From NCBI GenBank assembly GCA_011049545.1, contig DRHQ01000084.1:1-59678 (forward strand): a stretch of DNA of 59,678 nucleotides, read 5' to 3'. Under the pieces are notes generated by a model. That model was not told the DNA's origin and made no database searches. It saw only the letters and a program-made list of their open reading frames with translations. Each line of letters begins with the position of its first letter. Within the stretch, counting starts at the first letter, position 1. The stretch comes from Candidatus Aminicenantota bacterium. Lineage in GTDB: Bacteria > Acidobacteriota > Aminicenantia > Aminicenantales > Aminicenantaceae. A program made the translations under genes and the position numbers. This document shows positions 29,385-37,767 of the stretch, in pieces.

Positions 29385-30431
29385 ATGAAGAATAGAATAA
29401 AACCAGTTTTCCTGTTATTACTATTTTTGTTATTCTGCGCCCAAATTTTTTATTCCTTCCCTGTAAAAATACAGTTGTCTGGACAAGAGGAGAAGTTCGA
29501 TAAATTTTTCCTCAAAAATGAAGTCACAGTAGCTGTAACAGACTCTGGACTTGGCGGTCTTTCTATCATGGCTGATGCTGTGGAGAGAATGAGAGAATCT
29601 AAAATTTTCCAGAAGGTGAATTTTATATTTTTTAATGCCCTCTTTTCAAACGAAGGTGGCTTCAACAGTCTAAAAACCCGCAAGGAAAAAATCCAAATCT
29701 TCGATAGTGCTCTCAAAAGCCTGGAGAATAATTACAATCCAGACTTGATACTGATTGGCTGCAACACTTTATCGGTAATCTACGATGATACCTCCTTTTC
29801 AAAAGAAACAAACACCCCAGTTGTCGGAATCGTTGAGGCGGGAGTGGATCTTATTGCCCAAAAGCTCGAGGCATCACCTGAGGCTAAAGTCATTATTTTC
29901 GCGACTCATACAACAGTAAGCGAAGAGACTCATAAAAAGAAACTGGGAGAGAAGGGGATCCTTTCTCAAAGAATAACCCTTCAGACCTGCCCTGAATTAG
30001 TCAATTATATCGAAAAAGGCTATGCCAGCGATGAGACAGAAATGCTGATTTCTGCCTATGTGGCTGACGCTCTCCATAAAATGAAAGATGCCCAATCACC
30101 TCTATATGTGAGTCTAAACTGCACTCATTACGGCTATTCTCTTGATCTCTGGGAAGAAGCCTTCCGGAGCTCCAAGGTAAAGCCCCTTGGTTTTCTCAAC
30201 CCGAATTCCAAGATGCTAGATTTCCTGTTTGAGCCGCAAGAGCAGAATCGTTATGATGGAACAGAAATCTCAATCCGTATTATCTCCATGGTCAAAATCG
30301 GGAAAGAAAAAATGCAGTCAATAGGAAAAAAATTGAGTGAAACCTCTCCCCAGACGAGCGAAGCTCTTTCCAATTATGAGTTGAAGCCAACTCTCTTCAA
30401 GTGGAAAGAATACGTGATTTCTGAAAGATAG
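29385..30431 (+). CDS. Exported glutamate racemase homologue
   Basis: 348 residues. The Asp/Glu racemase core is clear: VTDSGLGGLS with D53/S54, GCNTLS with C126 and SLNCTHYGYS with C246. Both catalytic cysteines and their neighbours are present, so racemase chemistry is plausible. The unusual part is the N-terminus: a basic start followed by a hydrophobic stretch at about 8-23 (VFLLLLFLLFCAQIFY), which looks like a signal peptide or anchor. MurI proteins are normally cytosolic and about 260-280 residues. The C-terminal 70 residues are extra. It has its own promoter and a ribosome binding site, and no peptidoglycan genes adjoin it. Confidence 0.75.
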   Translation: MKNRIKPVFLLLLFLLFCAQIFYSFPVKIQLSGQEEKFDKFFLKNEVTVAVTDSGLGGLSIMADAVERMRESKIFQKVNFIFFNALFSNEGGFNSLKTRKEKIQIFDSALKSLENNYNPDLILIGCNTLSVIYDDTSFSKETNTPVVGIVEAGVDLIAQKLEASPEAKVIIFATHTTVSEETHKKKLGEKGILSQRITLQTCPELVNYIEKGYASDETEMLISAYVADALHKMKDAQSPLYVSLNCTHYGYSLDLWEEAFRSSKVKPLGFLNPNSKMLDFLFEPQEQNRYDGTEISIRIISMVKIGKEKMQSIGKKLSETSPQTSEALSNYELKPTLFKWKEYVISER

Positions 30432-30499
30432 ATCCAGGATAAAACCCATTTTTAAAGGAAGACTATCCTGAGCCTGAAAGATATTGTTAATAAGGACTT

Positions 30500-31501
30500 C
30501 TAGACAAATATAACTTCTTTCCTACCTTGGACAACCTCTCCTATTATCCAGGCCTTCTGTCCTGTCTTTTCAAGCTGCGCCAGGGCTTGTTGAGCATTCC
30601 GCGAGGAAACGATCAAGATCATCCCGACTCCCATGTTAAAAGTCCGGAACATTTCTTTCTCTTCAATCTGACCTTTCTCTTGAATCTTGCGGAAAATCGG
30701 CTGAACAGGCCAGGAGCCCTTCTCTATCTTCATGCCTAATCCCTCGGACAAAACACGTGGTATATTCTCATAAAAGCCGCCGCCTGTTATATGAGCCATA
30801 GCCTTTATTTGAACTCCTTCCATAACTTTGAGAATCGAACTCGCGTAAATCCTGGTTGGCTTTAGTAATTCGAGACCAAGCTTCCCTCTAAGTTCTCCAG
30901 CCGAAAATATCTTCCTAATCAGAGAAAATCCATTGCTGTGGATACCCGTTGAAGCGAGGCCCAAAACCTTATCTCCCTTGCGACAGAGGCGGCCATCGAT
31001 TATCTTCTCCCGGCTCACCGCTCCCACACAAAATCCTGCAACATCGAACTTATCGCTGGCATACATCCCCGGGAGTTCTGCTGTCTCTCCTCCGATCAAT
31101 GCGCATCCAGCTTTCTGACAGCCACTCGCTATTCCCCTCATCAATTCAAAGAGCTTTTCGGCGTTTAATTTTCCGCAGGCTATATAATCAAGAAAAAAGA
31201 GCGGTTCAGCCCCGGCCACAACAACATCATCCACACACATAGCTACTAAATCCACTCCTATCGTGTCATATTTTTTCACAAGCTCGGCAACCATTAGCTT
31301 GGTGCCCACGCCATCCGTAGCAGAAACCAGAACAGGGTCCTTCATTCCGCTGAGCCGAGGCATAAACAGGCCGCTAAATCCTCCAATCTTTCCCAGGACT
31401 TCGGGGCGCTTGGATTTCTCCAGAAGCGGTTTTATGGCTTTTATAAAGGTATCCGCTTTATCTATATCGACACCTGCTTTTTTATAGGTTATAGGAGGCA
31501 T
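30500..31501 (-). CDS. purM: Phosphoribosylformylglycinamidine cyclo-ligase
   Basis: 333 residues, the normal length. PurM closes the imidazole ring to give AIR in purine synthesis, using ATP. Signatures are SATDGVGTKLMVAE (about 60-73), VGVDLVAMCVDDVV-type sequence and GGETAELPGMY (about 130). AAGAAGGG precedes the ATG. No other pur gene is in the window, so the purine genes are scattered here. Confidence 0.95.
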   Translation of the reverse strand: MPPITYKKAGVDIDKADTFIKAIKPLLEKSKRPEVLGKIGGFSGLFMPRLSGMKDPVLVSATDGVGTKLMVAELVKKYDTIGVDLVAMCVDDVVVAGAEPLFFLDYIACGKLNAEKLFELMRGIASGCQKAGCALIGGETAELPGMYASDKFDVAGFCVGAVSREKIIDGRLCRKGDKVLGLASTGIHSNGFSLIRKIFSAGELRGKLGLELLKPTRIYASSILKVMEGVQIKAMAHITGGGFYENIPRVLSEGLGMKIEKGSWPVQPIFRKIQEKGQIEEKEMFRTFNMGVGMILIVSSRNAQQALAQLEKTGQKAWIIGEVVQGRKEVIFV

Positions 31502-31564
31502 TTATCCCTTCTTTATCGGAAACATCTGTTTTATATCACCGCTCCCCAAGCAAGTCAATCGGGG

Positions 31565-32683
31565 TCAGAGAGTAAACACTTCATGCTTTAATGCGGCCTT
31601 TTTGATTCTTTGTTCCTGGGGAGAGACACCGATTCCAGGAAGCTCTGGAACTTTTATTGTCCCCTTGCTGGAGACTTCCACTGGTGGCTCGATAAGGTCT
31701 TCTGCATAGTATCTTTTGCTAGCTGAGATGTCATTGGGAAACTTAAAGTTGGGGAGAGTTGCCAGATGAATATTGTGCGCTCGCCCGATCCCTGACTCCA
31801 GCATCCCCCCGCACCACACAGGAAGCTGCTTTTCCTGGCAGTAATCATGAATCTTTCTGGCTTCTATAATTCCTCCTACTCGCCCGACTTTAATATTAAC
31901 GATTCGACAGCTCCCCATTTCATATGCTTTTCGGGCAGTTTCCACAGAAAGCATGCTCTCGTCCAGACAGAGCGGAGTCCGCATCTCTTTCTGCAGACGA
32001 CTATGGTCCCACAAATCAAAGGGAGGGAAAGGCTGCTCAACCATGAGGAGGTTGAATTCATCAAGTCTTTTCAAGATTTCTTTATCATCGATGCTATAAG
32101 CACCATTAGCATCTACCTGGAGGGTAATATCAGGAAACCTTTTCCGCGTTTCCTCGCACGCCTGGAGATCCCAATCTGGCTTTATCTTGATCTTTATTCT
32201 CTGGTAGCCTTCCTCGAGAAAAGATTGAATTCTTTCCTGAAGTTCAGAAAAGGAATCCTGGATTCCAACACTTACTCCTGCAGGAATTTCTGTCTTTGTT
32301 CCTCCGTAAAGTTTCGAGAGCGGCTTTCCTTCTTTTTTTCCCTGAAGATCCCAGAGGGCAAGTTCGCATCCTGCCTTGGCCATCGGATGCCCTCGATATT
32401 TTTTCGCCTCTCTGTAAAAATCATGGGGATCGGAGATGGATTTATCCAAAACAAGAGGAATTAAAAAATCCTTCAATATATGCCAGGACGTGGAGGTTGT
32501 TTCATAGCTGTAGAGAGGACTTTTTTCAGATACAACCTCACCATACCCACAAATTCCTTCGCTATAAATTTTTACAAGAATGAATTCTCGCTCTTCTTCC
32601 CGGCCGAAACTTGTCTCAAAAAAATGAACATAGGGAAGCTTTAAGAGCGAAAGCTCCACTCTTTCAACTTTAAGCTTTCTCAT
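31565..32683 (-). CDS. Enolase-superfamily enzyme, o-succinylbenzoate synthase / N-acylamino acid racemase type
   Basis: 372 residues. The enolase-superfamily active site is complete: K164-x-K166 in RIKIKIKPDW, metal ligands D191 (VDANG), E216 (VEQPF) and D241 (LDESM), and K265 in NIKVGR. This arrangement fits the MenC/NSAR branch, which makes o-succinylbenzoate for menaquinone or racemises N-acylamino acids; sequence cannot separate these. No other men genes are near. The ATG overlaps the end of the glycosyltransferase gene by 14 bp. Confidence 0.82.
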   Translation of the reverse strand: MRKLKVERVELSLLKLPYVHFFETSFGREEEREFILVKIYSEGICGYGEVVSEKSPLYSYETTSTSWHILKDFLIPLVLDKSISDPHDFYREAKKYRGHPMAKAGCELALWDLQGKKEGKPLSKLYGGTKTEIPAGVSVGIQDSFSELQERIQSFLEEGYQRIKIKIKPDWDLQACEETRKRFPDITLQVDANGAYSIDDKEILKRLDEFNLLMVEQPFPPFDLWDHSRLQKEMRTPLCLDESMLSVETARKAYEMGSCRIVNIKVGRVGGIIEARKIHDYCQEKQLPVWCGGMLESGIGRAHNIHLATLPNFKFPNDISASKRYYAEDLIEPPVEVSSKGTIKVPELPGIGVSPQEQRIKKAALKHEVFTL

Positions 32684-33800
32684 AGATCTTAATCCACTTT
32701 CTTAAACCCACTTTTTCATACAAACGCACAACCTTGTCTGCCATCGCCTCTGCCGAAAATTTTCGATGGACAAGCTCGTATCCTTTCTGTCCTAAACGAG
32801 AAGCTAGAGTTTTATCGCTGTATAGCATAAGAATGGCCCGGGCCAATGCCGAAGGATTACGAGGAGGCACTAAAAGGCCAGTTTCTCCATTAATCACTAC
32901 CTCAGGGATACCTCCCACCTTGGTAGCAACAACAGGAAGCCGGGAAGCCATGGCATCTAAAATGCTGCTTCCCATACCCTCAAGATGAGAGGAAAGGACG
33001 AATAAATCCAGTGAAGAAAGAATCTTTGGTATATCCTTCCTGAATCCTAAAAAAAAGATAATATCCTCTACATCTAACTCTTTTGCTTGCCTATCCAGCT
33101 CCATGCTTAACGGGCCTTCACCGACAATAATCGTCTTTATCTTGGGTGCTTGCTGTTTGAGAATTTTTGTTGCCTGGATCAAATACTGGTGGCCCTTATG
33201 GTCAGCAAGATGGGCCACTATCCCTACCAGGTAATCATCAACCGCAAAAGAGAATTCGCGATGAAGGTAGTCTTTAGATGTTAATGCTGAAGAATCCTCT
33301 TCGAAAGAAGAGAAATCTATTCCTGAAGAGATGACTTCAACGTTCTCAGGATCGACGCCTCCTTCCACCAAAACTTTTTTAACACCTTCAGAAATGGCTA
33401 TGATTACATCTATATTCTTTATATATTTGCGCCGGGAAAAATAATTTTTTTTGAGAGGGAAATCAACTCGTCTGGTAATTATTCGGAAGGGAACTTTGGC
33501 CAGCGAAGCGGCCACTGAGCCAACAGCTGCCGAATGGGCATCGTGGAAATGAACCAGGAGGCATTTCTTGCGCTTCATGGCCCAAGCCAGTCGAAGGATT
33601 GCCGGAAGATCAAATTCATTCCTCATCTTAAAGGGGAGGACAGGAAGTTCTGCCTCACAAGCTTTCTGATGGAGCGGGCTTTCAGGCTGGACGATAAAAA
33701 AGAAAGGCAATCCTTTTCGTTTCAGCTCTTTAGCCAGGAAAAGAGATTGCCTCTGGCCACCTCTCCATTCTTTTCCTGCATCAATCTGGAAAAGACTCAA
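32670..33800 (-). CDS. Glycosyltransferase family 4 (GT-B)
   Basis: 376 residues. The GT4 C-terminal nucleotide-sugar domain is clear: VGIVAHLADHKGHQYLIQA, FLGFRKDIPKILSSLDLFVL and the E-x7-E-type SSHLEGMGSSILDAMASRLP, then VPPRNPSALARAI. It starts at TTG (33800) behind GGAGAG, inside the end of the preceding GT2 gene. It probably adds a sugar to LPS or another surface glycan at the inner membrane. Coupled with the GT2 gene and the MenC-type gene by overlaps. Confidence 0.85.
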   Translation of the reverse strand: MSLFQIDAGKEWRGGQRQSLFLAKELKRKGLPFFFIVQPESPLHQKACEAELPVLPFKMRNEFDLPAILRLAWAMKRKKCLLVHFHDAHSAAVGSVAASLAKVPFRIITRRVDFPLKKNYFSRRKYIKNIDVIIAISEGVKKVLVEGGVDPENVEVISSGIDFSSFEEDSSALTSKDYLHREFSFAVDDYLVGIVAHLADHKGHQYLIQATKILKQQAPKIKTIIVGEGPLSMELDRQAKELDVEDIIFFLGFRKDIPKILSSLDLFVLSSHLEGMGSSILDAMASRLPVVATKVGGIPEVVINGETGLLVPPRNPSALARAILMLYSDKTLASRLGQKGYELVHRKFSAEAMADKVVRLYEKVGLRKWIKIYEKA

Positions 33801-34554
33801 TTTTCTCTCCTTTTTTCCATATCTCCCTCAGCTTAGCATATCGAATAAAAATGGCATAGCCGTGGATCACAGAGATGATGAATCCTGCATAGCCATCTAA
33901 AAAGCCGGCTTTCAAAAAAAATGATTTCGCAAACCTGAAAATAGGCAAAAAGACCAAGTGATACAACCGGCACTTTTTCTTTTGGGTGTAGAGTTTTTGG
34001 GCGCCGAGCTCAGAAAACTTGTCAACCCGAGTCAGATGATCCGAAATATTTCGATAGGTGAAGTGGTGAATCACGCCTCTAAGCTTCTGTACATTCCCTT
34101 CGACAACTAATTTCTCATGGATGTATTCTCCCTCCCAGCGGGCTTTGTCTTTTTTGAAGAGTCGAATTTTACGGTCTGGGTACCAGCCTGAATGGCGTAT
34201 CCATTTTCCAAGATAAAAGACCTTCCTGGGCATGGAAAAGGCGGAACAATCTGGCTCTTCGTTTTTAATCTGGAGGATCTCTTCTCGAAGCTCGGGAGAA
34301 AGTCGTTCATCAGCATCCAGGGATAAAATCCAAGGGAAAGATGCCCTGTTATTGGCAAAATTTTTCTGATCTGAAAAATTTGTCCATTTTCGCTGGAAAA
34401 CGTCTTTTGTGTATTTTTTGGCAAGCTTGACAGTAGCATCACTGCTGAAACTGTCAACAACTATAATTTCTGAAGCAACGCCGGCCAAGCTTTTCAAGGC
34501 AGGCTCAAGCCTCTTTTCTTCATTAAAGGTAATGATTACAGCGGAAATTTCCAT
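33781..34554 (-). CDS. Glycosyltransferase family 2 (WaaE/KdtX-like)
   Basis: 257 residues from the ATG at 34554; an in-frame GTG 14 codons earlier exists but the family N-terminus begins here (MEISAVIITFNEEKRLEPAL). Motifs are VVDSFSSDATV, LSLDADERLSPEL (DxD-like) and the WIRHSGWYPDRKIRLF stretch typical of the WaaE/KdtX branch, which adds sugars to LPS core. A hydrophobic region near the C-terminus (about 190-240) may associate with the membrane. It is cotranscribed with the GT4 gene. Confidence 0.82.
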   Translation of the reverse strand: MEISAVIITFNEEKRLEPALKSLAGVASEIIVVDSFSSDATVKLAKKYTKDVFQRKWTNFSDQKNFANNRASFPWILSLDADERLSPELREEILQIKNEEPDCSAFSMPRKVFYLGKWIRHSGWYPDRKIRLFKKDKARWEGEYIHEKLVVEGNVQKLRGVIHHFTYRNISDHLTRVDKFSELGAQKLYTQKKKCRLYHLVFLPIFRFAKSFFLKAGFLDGYAGFIISVIHGYAIFIRYAKLREIWKKGEKIESFPD

Positions 34555-34637
34555 TGCTCCAATATTAACATAGTTCGCCCGCGCAACTCCAGTCACGAAA
34601 AAAGGTGACAGGCTACTTTTTTGAAATAAGCTAAAGT

Positions 34638-35642
34638 TTAAAGAGTAGCTTTGGGAGGAGGCAAATCTTTCATAACCTTGAGACCCGCCGGAGCTTCGAT
34701 TGTCCCGGGGATGGTATTAATAGTCACAGCCACTGTTCCGATATCTCCGTGAACTCCACCTACAATCTTTTGATGAATGTTTGGTTCCCCTTGGATAATT
34801 ATCTCATCATACTCCTCATCCACGGCAGCGTTGGCACAAAACTCAAGGGTGATGATTTCTTTACCCTCCTTCTTGCCATAAGCTATGCTTGTCAATCCAA
34901 TCACGTCTCCGGGTTTTATTGTCCCCAGCGCTGTCTTTATCTCTAACTCATCTATCACTGGCTGGGGAGGAAGTTCCACAGCTTCATCCAATTCCCATCC
35001 AAGTCCGTCCGCGATCATATTGATGGATTCAAGAAGTCCCACATGTCCAGTAATGACCTTATCATCAATTTTTTGCTTGAATTCCTCTTGAGTCAACCCC
35101 GTACCTACTTTCACCTGGAAAGGAACTCGCCTTTTCGCTGAATTCATCATGCGCTTCACTTTGATTGATTTTACTTTTAGGCATGGACCCGTGAGAACAA
35201 GAGGAAGGGTATCCATCAAATAGCCTGGGTTGATGCCTGTCCCTACCACAGTAACTCCCTGCTCTTTCGCCAGATTATCAAGCTCCCGGGCAAGTTCAGG
35301 ATTACGCTTCCAGGGATAGGATAGTTCTTCGCAGGTAGATATGACATTCAAGCCTGCCTTCAGGCACTGGGCTACCTGGGAAAAAACACTCTTTAAATGC
35401 GAAGTTGTAGTATGCACGACAGCATGGGCATTGACTTTGGAGAAGAGCGCCTCGGCATCCTTTTCGATCACAACACCCAACTTTTCTGGCTTATCAAGAA
35501 TTTCTCCCAAATCCTTTCCTACAAGCTCAGGGTCTATATCTACAGCCCCGACTACCTTGAAACTTTTTTTATCAATGAGAGCTTGGGCTGCTTTGCGGCC
35601 CATAACACCGCATCCATAAATAATGAGATTAATCTTATCCAT
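34638..35642 (-). CDS. DapB-like NAD(P)H-dependent amine dehydrogenase (2,4-diaminopentanoate dehydrogenase type)
   Basis: 334 residues. The N-terminal Rossmann motif is IIYGCGVMGRKAAQAL (GxGxxG). The middle VVHTTTSHL and GTGINPGYLMDTLPLVL fit the dihydrodipicolinate-reductase superfamily. Length and the C-terminal part fit the 2,4-diaminopentanoate dehydrogenase (Ord) type better than true DapB (about 250-270 residues). The substrate is unproven. GGAGGAG precedes the ATG. A class III aminotransferase lies upstream across a repeat-rich gap. Confidence 0.72.
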   Translation of the reverse strand: MDKINLIIYGCGVMGRKAAQALIDKKSFKVVGAVDIDPELVGKDLGEILDKPEKLGVVIEKDAEALFSKVNAHAVVHTTTSHLKSVFSQVAQCLKAGLNVISTCEELSYPWKRNPELARELDNLAKEQGVTVVGTGINPGYLMDTLPLVLTGPCLKVKSIKVKRMMNSAKRRVPFQVKVGTGLTQEEFKQKIDDKVITGHVGLLESINMIADGLGWELDEAVELPPQPVIDELEIKTALGTIKPGDVIGLTSIAYGKKEGKEIITLEFCANAAVDEEYDEIIIQGEPNIHQKIVGGVHGDIGTVAVTINTIPGTIEAPAGLKVMKDLPPPKATL

Positions 35643-35655
35643 CAGGTTCTCCTCC

Positions 35656-35774
35656 TTGTAGGGACTTTATTTATCAAATCCACATTTTTTTATATTCTGT
35701 AGGGGCTTGATTTATCAAGCCCACTTTTTTTTCATGCATATAAACAGGTGGGTTTGATGAATCAAACCCCTACT
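35656..35774. repeat. Cluster of three GGGYTTGAT-family palindromes
   Basis: A degenerate copy at 35656-35682, a perfect GGGCTTGA/TCAAGCCC hairpin at 35703-35722 followed by eight T, and a perfect GGGTTTGAT/ATCAAACCC copy in the opposite orientation at 35749-35774. The T-run gives the middle copy terminator-like form on the plus strand, where no gene is present. Confidence 0.75.
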
Positions 35775-35792
35775 CCATACTATTTTTAGCTA

Positions 35793-37178
35793 CTAGTACT
35801 TTTTCCATTTTTTGGCAATTCTTTCTACAGCATCCAAAGAGGCTTGGATTTCACTCTCTGTATGAGCAGCAGAAACCGCTCCAAACCCGTGGAAGATATT
35901 GAATCCTTCCTCGAGCATGGCTAATTTGAAAATTTTCTCTCTCAATTCTAAATCACTAACTTCCGGATTCCATACCTGCTCTGGAAATGTAATACGATCA
36001 ACCTTTTCCTGAAGAAACTGCACTCCAACGCAGGAGCTGTTATCAGGGACTAGCTCGCCATAACCAGTGCATTTAACGTTGAATCCATGAGCAGTGAATA
36101 TCTCCTCAATCCCGTTCCTAATCTTTGCCCCTAATTGTCCTATTCTTGGGTAAATTTCCGACTCGTTCTCTATCAGATATTTGATATAAGTTAAACCAGC
36201 TAACATAGATGCAGGATGGGCAGAAAATGTCCCTCCTTCAAACTTCACTTTCTGATCGGATTTCGCTTCTGGACTGCAGAGTACCATCACATCATCTCTT
36301 CCTGCTACTGCGCTGACTGGCATCCCCCCGCCTATAGCCTTGCCGAGGACGATTAAATCAGGTTTGATAGCGTATAAGCTTTGAAGTCCTCCGGCATGAA
36401 AGCGAAACCCAGAAACAACCTCATCAAATATAAGCAGGGAATTGTATTGCTGGGTCAATTCTCTGGCTTTCTGGAGGTAATCTTTACGGGAAAAAATAAA
36501 TCCCCCTGCCCCGATAAAAGGTTCAATAACGAAACAGGCAATTTTTTCTCCATGTTCTCTGAATTTTTCCTCAAGATCTTCTATATCGTTAAATCTGGTC
36601 ATGATAATCATAGAATCAGCGTCAGGGTGAAGACCGGCTGATTCTAATTGATGCAGACCTTGGTCATAGACCGTAATTCCCTTTAGAGCGTACGGGTGAG
36701 CCCCATGCCAGCCTCCTCCCACCTTTATCACAAAATCTCTTTTTGTAAAGGCCCTGGCCAGCATTATGGCATACATCGTGGCCAGAGTACCGCTCGTGGT
36801 GAAACGAATCTTATCTGCCTCTATTTGGCTGAGTATGAGCTCCGCCAATTCCCTCTGGTAATCCCCGGGAAATCCTGTTGTTAGCCCTTGATTTTTTTGG
36901 AAGTAATCAAGGAGGGCGTTTATAACTATTATTGGATTATGCCCTAAAACATTAGCAAAATGTCCCTGCCAAAAATCTATATAAGTATTTCCATCTGCAT
37001 CCATGACTTTAGAACCGCTGCACTGAACATCGTAGAAAGGAAAAGGATCGAAAAGCCGAAGATTATGGCTGCCTCCTCTGATTTGGTACTGGGAAGCTTT
37101 CGCAAAGAGTGCTTCTGATTTATTGTGCTTTAATCTATAATTTTTAATTAAATCATCGAGCAAACTTTTTTTATCCAC
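35793..37178 (-). CDS. Class III PLP-dependent aminotransferase (glutamate-1-semialdehyde aminomutase-like)
   Basis: 461 residues, starting at GTG (37178). PLP site: LIFDEVVSGFR then the catalytic lysine in VLGKAIGGGMPVSA; substrate-side signatures include FTTSGTLATMYAIMLARAFT and VGGGWHGAHPYALKG. Fold type I class III enzymes of this branch resemble HemL but here the sequence is longer and the N-terminus extended. The true substrate is open. It is followed by a DapB-like dehydrogenase, so a joint role in amine or amino-acid metabolism is possible but unproven. Confidence 0.8.
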   Translation of the reverse strand: MDKKSLLDDLIKNYRLKHNKSEALFAKASQYQIRGGSHNLRLFDPFPFYDVQCSGSKVMDADGNTYIDFWQGHFANVLGHNPIIVINALLDYFQKNQGLTTGFPGDYQRELAELILSQIEADKIRFTTSGTLATMYAIMLARAFTKRDFVIKVGGGWHGAHPYALKGITVYDQGLHQLESAGLHPDADSMIIMTRFNDIEDLEEKFREHGEKIACFVIEPFIGAGGFIFSRKDYLQKARELTQQYNSLLIFDEVVSGFRFHAGGLQSLYAIKPDLIVLGKAIGGGMPVSAVAGRDDVMVLCSPEAKSDQKVKFEGGTFSAHPASMLAGLTYIKYLIENESEIYPRIGQLGAKIRNGIEEIFTAHGFNVKCTGYGELVPDNSSCVGVQFLQEKVDRITFPEQVWNPEVSDLELREKIFKLAMLEEGFNIFHGFGAVSAAHTESEIQASLDAVERIAKKWKKY

Positions 37179-37518
37179 GATTAGTTCCCCAATTATTGAA
37201 CAGTTCTAAGTAAAGTAAAAACATTTGATATTTCCTAAAAAATATGTACTACAAATCATTATGTTTAGTCAAAATTTTTTAAAAAAATGAGGGGCAATTA
37301 AAGTTTGATGAATTGGTTCTCTTTCTTTTTGTGTGGGTAATTATCCTGATTTATTCATAAATTATGCCGCCACCAATATTTATTTTCATTGATATCTGCT
37401 CATTACGCTGATTTCACCTCTAGTAGAACATTCAACCGGTCTCAAATGCATTTCTTTTTATTATATATCGGCATAATTCACCCTTCGGGCGGAACGATTT
37501 CACCGTATCTGCTTCGTT

Positions 37519-37559
37519 ACAGGGCATTTGCAGTGAAGAACCACAGCCGCATACCCTGT
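37519..37559. other. Stem-loop candidate in GC-richer intergenic block
   Basis: ACAGGG (37519-37524) and CCCTGT (37554-37559) pair as an outer stem, with inner TGCAGTG / CACAGCCGCA able to pair partly. It may be part of a structured RNA or of an older repeat; no family recognised. Confidence 0.35.
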
Positions 37560-37630
37560 GCCTCGCATCTGCAGCAAACTCGATCCGTGAATAATCCAGG
37601 TTAATCAAATCTCTAGATTTGGAAAAGTGC

Positions 37631-37704
37631 GCGTTTTGATAAATCAAGCCCCTAGAAAAGAAATTATATATTTATAAGGTGGGTTTGATTAATCAAACCC
37701 CTAC
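37631..37704. repeat. Two GGGYTTGAT-family palindromes
   Basis: A TTTTGATAAATCAAGCCCC half copy (37634-37652) and a perfect GGGTTTGATT/AATCAAACCC hairpin (37681-37700) flanked by GT and CTAC, in the same orientation. Confidence 0.75.
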
Positions 37705-37718
37705 AAGAAAAATACCTG

Positions 37719-37743
37719 AATAAAAGGGCCAGTCCCTTTTATT
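37719..37743 (-). terminator. Terminator-like hairpin after the TolC-family gene
   Basis: AATAAAAGGG (37719-37728) and CCCTTTTATT (37734-37743) are perfect 10-bp arms with a 5-nt loop, 24 bp past the stop of the TolC-family gene on the minus strand. The T-rich side is part of the stem, so this is weaker than a classic terminator. Confidence 0.45.
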
Positions 37744-37767
37744 GATCTTCCTGTTAATTGATCTTTA

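Larger units (their letters stand above)
37179..37767. other. 589-bp gap with a GC-richer block and palindromes
   Basis: The stretch 37379-37612 has more GC than its flanks and holds a stem-loop (37519-37559). Palindromic repeats at 37631-37654 and 37679-37704 and a terminator-like hairpin at 37719-37743 follow. A 71-codon minus-strand frame (37432-37647) crosses this block but has no ribosome binding site and no recognisable family, so it is not called. Confidence 0.6.

Noticed and set aside
30430-30480. Terminator after the exported racemase
   Set aside because: There is a 7-bp inverted repeat (CAGGATA/TATCCTG) but the loop is long and no T-run follows.
37432-37647. 71-codon minus-strand ORF
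   Set aside because: No start signal and it overlaps repeat DNA; kept only as part of the unexplained intergenic block.
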